From Elgaria multicarinata webbii (Eukaryota > Chordata > Lepidosauria > Squamata > Anguidae): 64,000 bases of DNA. A program made the translations under genes and the position numbers. Each line of letters starts with the position of its first letter. The stretch's first letter is position 1. The DNA lies in assembly GCF_023053635.1 (NCBI RefSeq), contig NC_086179.1, forward strand, positions 14,725,501 through 14,789,500, read 5' to 3'. Below the pieces are notes generated by a model. That model saw only the letters and a program-made list of their open reading frames with translations. It made no database searches and was not told the DNA's origin. Positions 59,048 through 64,000 of this stretch are shown here, one piece after another.

Positions 59048-59250
59048 TTTCATATTTATGCTGCCCGACAGCCTAAGCTCTCTGAGCAGTTTACAACTAA
59101 AACTATAAAACCCAGTTTGAAACTTTAAAATCACATACAACCAGAATAAATTACAGTCCAGGAAAGGCTTATTTTAAAAGATCTGGTTTTTAGGAGGCGT
59201 TTAAAGGGTCCTGGTGTTGCAGCACTCCCTGCCCAAAGAGGCCCAGGTGT
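59001..59250 (-). repeat. LINE 3' fragment
   Basis: A long ATTT run, then GCCCGACAGCCTAAGCTCTC and the reverse body similar to 20335-20540. Confidence 0.85.
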
Positions 59251-59310
59251 GAAAAGGTCTCTGGGCCCTTGCTCTGAACCAGTGCTTTCCACGCGCTTGA
59301 GAGGCACTAT

Positions 59311-59349
<39 letters not shown>

Positions 59350-59705
59350 TTACATTTTTATACCGCCCAATAGCCGAAGCTCTCTGGGCGGTTCACAAAA
59401 ATTAAAATCATCATAAAACAACCAACAAGTTAAAAATACAAATACAAAATACAATATAAAAAGCACAACCAGGATAAAACCACGCAGCAAAATTGATATA
59501 AGGTTAAAATACAGAGTTAAAACAGTATAATTTAAATTTAAGTTAAAATTAAGTGTTAAAATACTGAGTGAATAAAAAGGTCTTCAGCTGGCGACGAAAG
59601 GAGTACAGTGTAGGCGCCAGGCGGACCTCTCTGGGGAGCTCATTCCACAACCGGGGTGCCACAGCGGAGAAAGCCCTCCTCCTAGTAGCCACCTGCCTCA
59701 CTTCT
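59311..59705 (-). repeat. L2/CR1-like LINE 3' fragment
   Basis: The best-preserved copy of the recurrent family: ATTT run, ACCGCCCAATAGCCGAAGCT, and the GGCGACGAAAGGAGTACAGT block through CTAGTAGCCACCTGCCTCAC. Confidence 0.9.
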
Positions 59706-60639
59706 ATTTAATTCTATTCCATTTGGTTTTAGGGATTTGAAGAAACGTTGAGAGAATCGCTTCAGCCTTTTTGTCGAGGATTCTGGCATACAAAGCTGGG
59801 GCACCGTTTGCTCGCTTGTCCTCCTGCCTCTTCCAGTGACAGATCCGTTCTGGTCTTCTCATCTCAAGAGTCTGGGTAGAAAAGGGGTCAGCTGTGCTCT
59901 TAGACGGCTGGCTTGAGGCTGCCTTTGGAGACCAGGCTGCATCAGAGCCATAAAAGGCCAGGCTTGTTCCTCTTAACGTGGCCGCCCTTGATCTGTCACA
60001 CTTCTACCACCCTTCCCCTCGGAGGCGCTCAGAGCTGTGGCCGACAGCAGGGCCCAGGGCCATGGGGTCTCTTCCAGGGCCAAGGGTGCTTCCAGGGCCA
60101 AGGCGGCTCAACTCCAACAGCAGAACTGGGCCCGGCTCTTTCATGCTCCCTTCTGGGCTGTCATTTGCCCGGTGGCCCCTGAGCCCGGGGCATCTCTCTA
60201 CAGCGTGGGCCACTCTGATGTGGGCAGGGGCTCTTTCCCAGTGGGCCAGAAGGGGTGGCAGCCCACCCACGTTGGGGGAGAAGCAGCTCCTCCTGCCTCA
60301 CCTTCTGAGTAAAGGAGGAGCACAAGCGCCAACGGGGAGCTCTGGATTGGGAGCTTTGGTGGGCAGCCGAGGGCTGCTGTCTCCCCTTGGCTTCTAGGAG
60401 TTGCGGGCGGGCCGATTTCTCCCCGTTGTGTCCTCGGAGGCAAGATGGCGCCTGCCTCAAACAGCTTCCCCTCAACATCCATCCAGAGTGACTTCTTTCG
60501 TCATCATGAAACTGAAATGAAGGCTAACAACTGGTCCCCCGGCCCACGCCTGCATCCTACGTCTTTTTCTCCTTGTCTGCTGTGGTTCTATAGCTTCTCT
60601 CAACAGGGGTGGATTTCGGGTATTTATTTATCTGTTTAG
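59706..60639. other. GC-rich unassigned region
   Basis: Several overlapping open frames but no recognisable domain or consistent splice structure. Short direct repeats of CCAGGGCCAAG at 60074-60100. Confidence 0.45.
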
Positions 60640-60980
60640 CAATACCATGAGTGCCAATATAGCCTCCGTTTGCATCTGTTGCATTCACATCGCAAACTGG
60701 CACATTTTCATTTCACAACGTTCCAGCACTGTGCCGTGGCGAGGTGGAGATGGGCCACTGAATAATTCATTGCTCCCTAATCTCCATTATAAACCGTCGT
60801 TAAGGCGAGTATTTAGGGCCGGCTTTGCATGCAGGCAGCAACAGTTGTTTCATCAGGAGAACGGAGGGGAAGATAAATGCCTCATGAATAAAGAAGCGCC
60901 ATATTGGGTGGATTCTCCAGCTTTGACTTTAGTCGCAACCGTGATAAACAGAACACTCCTGACAAACTTGGCATAAATGG
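60640..60980. promoter_or_regulatory. Candidate conserved non-coding element
   Basis: Balanced composition with no repeat signature, and several motif-like words: octamer-like TTTGCATG, TCATGAATAA, and AATAATTCATTG. This is a judgement of appearance only; no alignment was possible. Confidence 0.25.
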
Positions 60981-61033
60981 AACCCTTTCTTTTAATTCAC
61001 AGAGTCACAAACAGAAGCAGGCTTTTGCTCTTA

Positions 61034-61412
61034 TTAATTCATAGAATAGCAGAGTTGGAAGGGGCCTATAAGGCCATTACATCCAACCCCCTGCTCAATG
61101 CAGGAATCCACCTCAAAGCATCCCTGACAGATGGTTGTCCAGCTGCCTCTTGAAGGCCTCTAGTGTGGGAGAGCCCACCACCTCCCTAGGTCATTGGTTT
61201 CACTGTAGTACTGTTCTAACGGCCAGGAATTTTTCCTGATGTCCAGCTGGAATCTGGCTTCCTTTACCTTGAGCCCATTATTCCGTGTCCTGCACTCTGG
61301 GATGATTGAGAAGAGATCCTGGCCCTCCTCTGTGTGACAACCTTTTAAGTATTTGAAGAGTGCTCTCATGTCTCCCCTCAGTCTTCTTTTCTCATAGAAG
61401 ATCATTTTTCTC
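61034..61412 (-). repeat. CR1 LINE 3' fragment
   Basis: Starts ATAGAATAGCAGAGTTGGAA; in reverse it encodes [18 protein letters not shown]. Same family as 19906 and 31676. Confidence 0.9.
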
Positions 61413-61916
61413 TGGAGAAAATTGAAATTATACTCTTACTTGAATTGTCCTGAAGAAGGACCTCATAAGTCCGAAACACGCAATAACAAATAAATATTTT
61501 CTGAGACATATCTCCATTTCCACCCCTTGCCAGATAGATACGGGGCACAGATTTTTTTAATAACTCCTGAGAGATGCGACCAGCACAGACATGCAGCAGC
61601 ACAAGGGGGGAGAGGTACTGGGTCAAAAATGTGCTGCTGAGTTGGGTGTTTGCTGAGCCAGGAGTTCACACCGAACAGCAAGAGCTTTGTGAATTGGGTG
61701 GGTGGGTTCATACCCGCCGTGGGCTTCAGGATCGTAGCGAAAAGCAGTCAGTGATATTCCTGATTAACTGAGTCATGGACTCAAGATGACAGCAGGGTCA
61801 GCTGTGCGTCACGTGACCTTTTAGGGATGACATCAATATTGCATTCTAGAAGAAACAGCTGCTGTAGACAGGGCCATCGCCATACTGAATGACAACAACC
61901 ACTGACTAATCTAGGG

Positions 61917-62008
61917 CCACAGCTAGACCTGAGGTTTAGACCTAAGATGAACAGGTTTGACCCCTGGACGATCCAGGGATAAACCTTAGGTCTAGCTATG
62001 GCCTAGGT
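61917..62008. mobile_element. Short palindromic MITE of the TCTAGAC family
   Basis: GGCCACAGCTAGACCTGAGG and CCTTAGGTCTAGCTATGGCC ends around a shortened core; close to the copy at 15436 but internally deleted. Confidence 0.8.
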
Positions 62009-62689
62009 TAACACGCACATAGGAGCACCTGGAACAGACACGGCCTCTATAAACTCTTCTATGTTCCTATTTCACTCAAAGGGGATTTTATCTCAGCACC
62101 ACTGGCAGAGACCCACTGTGGTTTAGACCAGGCGCCTTGTAGCATAAACGTAGCATGTCTTGTTGACAAGGATGCATTGCATTGCATGTGCTCTTCATTA
62201 GAGTCTGTGTGTGCTGACTGTGAGCACAGCGTGATTAGTTCTGCCTATGCCATGAGCGAGCGTTGAGGACAAGGATGTGTCTTGGGAACTGGAGCAGAGC
62301 TGCTTGTCACAGGTGGGGCTGGTTAATCCTTGGAAGCAAAGGAGTTCTTGATTTAGGAGCTGGGCCTCCACAAAGTTGCTTCTGAAGACAGCTGTAAGCT
62401 GGGCTGCATTAAGACGAAGCCCTGCTGGAGCCACGTACCGAAGCTCCATGCAGGACAGGAGCCGTGTGCAGACACCATGGCTGAGCCTGAAGGTCCCCTC
62501 TGAGCCAAAATGCCTGGATGTCTGCTTAAGGCAGGGATCTAGAGCTAATGTCCGTTGGGACGTTATTGAAGGAGTAAGATGTTGGCGTGGTTGGCCTGAG
62601 AGAGCCTGGGGGGACGGACAGGATTACCAAACAGAATTACCTGAGCGCTGCCAACCGTGCCTGTCAGACAGGTGACTATATAAGACCTC
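62009..62689. other. Unassigned region
   Basis: No exon with domain support and no named repeat. Confidence 0.4.
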
Positions 62690-62860
62690 AAGGATGACTG
62701 GTTGAGAAGAACAGAACGTTGTCTTTTAAAACTATTTCTATTGTGTTTTTAACCTTTCTAATTGGACTGCATGCAGTAAGGGGTCTGGCTTGTTTTATCA
62801 TTGCAAAGAGTTGCTATTCTGCCCAGAGAGCTTTGGCTATTGGGCAGTATAAAAATGTGA

Positions 62861-62899
<39 letters not shown>

Positions 62900-62900
62900 A
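62690..62900 (+). repeat. L2/CR1-like LINE 3' end
   Basis: GCCCAGAGAGCTTTGGCTAT, TGGGCAGTATAAAAATGTGA and an AATA tail: the recurrent family in sense orientation. Confidence 0.88.
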
Positions 62901-64000
62901 TGCTTCAGGGACCACAGCCCATCAATTATCCCTTGATGCCCAGGACACTCCGCTGGGAATTACAAATCTGTGGCTGAGCGGGGTCTGTCCACACAGCCGC
63001 TGTTTTCTCTCTTGGTCAGGTGAGTCACAAACACACCTGTTCAGGTAAGGGAAACAAGCTAGACAGATGGAGTGGGAATGTTTTGCCTGTGTCACCTGAG
63101 TTTCCAAGGAGAGATGCAGGGATATTATTAAACAAGAGAAAACTTTATTCAAGGAAATAGAGCATAAACACGCAGAGAGAGTGGGAAAAGGCGTGGAGTA
63201 TGTTCTCACGGATAGATGCTTGAAGGTGAGAACCTGAACCCTAGAGAGGCAGGTTGAGATATTTAGAGCCTCACTCTAAGCAGGCTTATTCAAAAGGCCC
63301 ACTGCAGTCTATGACTATGATGAGATTCTAATGAGAACCTGGGCAGCTAAATTCAGGGCCGTCTACATTTTGCCCGTCTTTTTTGCCTGTGTTTGGGGAT
63401 GGGGGGGGGGGGAGTTGCCATTATCTTCCTCCTTTTAAGGGCTAAGGACAGAAGCTGCCCATGGATAGGGATGGATGGTGGCAGAAGCTGCCCAGGGCCG
63501 GGAGAGGGGGGAGGCGTTCCAATGAAGCCATGCGCTCTCGCGCAACCCAGAACACGCAGCAAACGGCTCCACTGTGCTGAGACAAGGGGCATTGATTGCC
63601 GCTGAGCACGAGCGCAGCCTCTGCTAAATGGTTCCTCCCAAATCTGAAGTTGGGGGAAGAAAAAGGAAGAAATCTGTACGCAGAGCACGGGGTGTCTTGT
63701 TTGACAAGATCAATGGATTGTAGCATAAGGCAGAAGCAGGGCCAGTGTAAAACAAGCTTTCATTGATCGCTGGGACAGGGATGGCTTTCGGAGGAATTTC
63801 AAGTAGCCACAGGTTCAGAAGCAGGAGCCCCATCAGATCAGGAGCAGCGGATGGCCAACGTCCTGGAAGAACTCCGAGGCGCGGGGTGGGGGAGCCTCTG
63901 GCAGGCTGCAGCCTCCTCAGCTGCTGCCCAAAAGCCCATGGAAAAGGGACTGGACTCGGGTCTCTTCTCTGGCACTGTGTGGGCCCTGGGCATCTCTCTC
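62901..64000. other. Unassigned region at the window end
   Basis: A minus-strand AATAAAGTTTTCTC near 63140 could belong to an old LTR but no borders were found. The rest (from 63360) is GC-rich with a G run at 63403-63413. No gene recognised. Confidence 0.4.

Noticed and set aside
59912-60482. Overlapping open frames in GC-rich sequence after the gap
   Set aside because: Open on both strands through GC content alone, no domain, no coherent splice sites.
62901-63360. A solo LTR on the minus strand
   Set aside because: A poly(A)-signal-like word is present but no TG...CA borders or target duplication could be found.

Overview
The window looks like a squamate reptile nuclear genome, probably a lizard; the species cannot be told from sequence. 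The reasons are CR1 and L2-like LINE 3' ends every few kilobases, tRNA-derived SINEs, a SPIN (Space Invaders) hAT MITE, young hAT transposons, a full-length L1, and one widely spaced multi-exon gene. There are no prokaryotic features.

The only host gene I can defend is a complete organic anion transporter (OATP/SLCO1 family, closest from memory to OATP1A2/SLCO1A2). It runs left to right in 14 coding exons from the ATG at 3086 to the stop at 46214. Every exon has AG/GT borders, all phases join, and the product is 701 aa. It has the OATP signature around residues 257-269, the cysteine-rich Kazal-type loop (residues 473 on), and an unusual nine-proline run (320-328) in the loop between TM6 and TM7.

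The introns are mostly mobile DNA. Intron 1 (3197-17463) holds a VNTR-containing composite retroelement (4441-4960) and a LINE fragment split by a solo LTR. That LTR carries a SPIN MITE (6049-6351), an 8.7 kb hAT transposon (6405-15138) with an intact 832-aa transposase, and a palindromic MITE. Introns 4-7 hold MITEs, SINEs, CR1 pieces and a second solo LTR (22937-23758). Intron 9 contains a second, larger copy of the composite element (27868-30701) with about 24 units of 110 bp; its layout resembles primate SVA. Intron 10 holds a related non-autonomous hAT copy (33373-39919) that was itself hit by a nearly full-length L1, plus a 5'-truncated L1 at its border.

Downstream of the gene lie MITEs, an old L1 tail, and a third hAT copy in the opposite orientation (50451 to a 100-N gap at 58346). 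It has its own intact transposase (52836-55385) and a large array of hairpin repeats in which the assembly stops. The sequence after the gap (58446-64000) is GC-rich and repeat-containing with no recognisable gene, and its adjacency to the left part is not proven.

For novelty, the main items are the pair of large, apparently intact hAT elements with GC-rich termini, tandem arrays at both ends and a 2.3 kb subterminal hairpin array, and the SVA-like VNTR retroelement, which places about two dozen splice-acceptor-like sequences in sense orientation inside a host intron.
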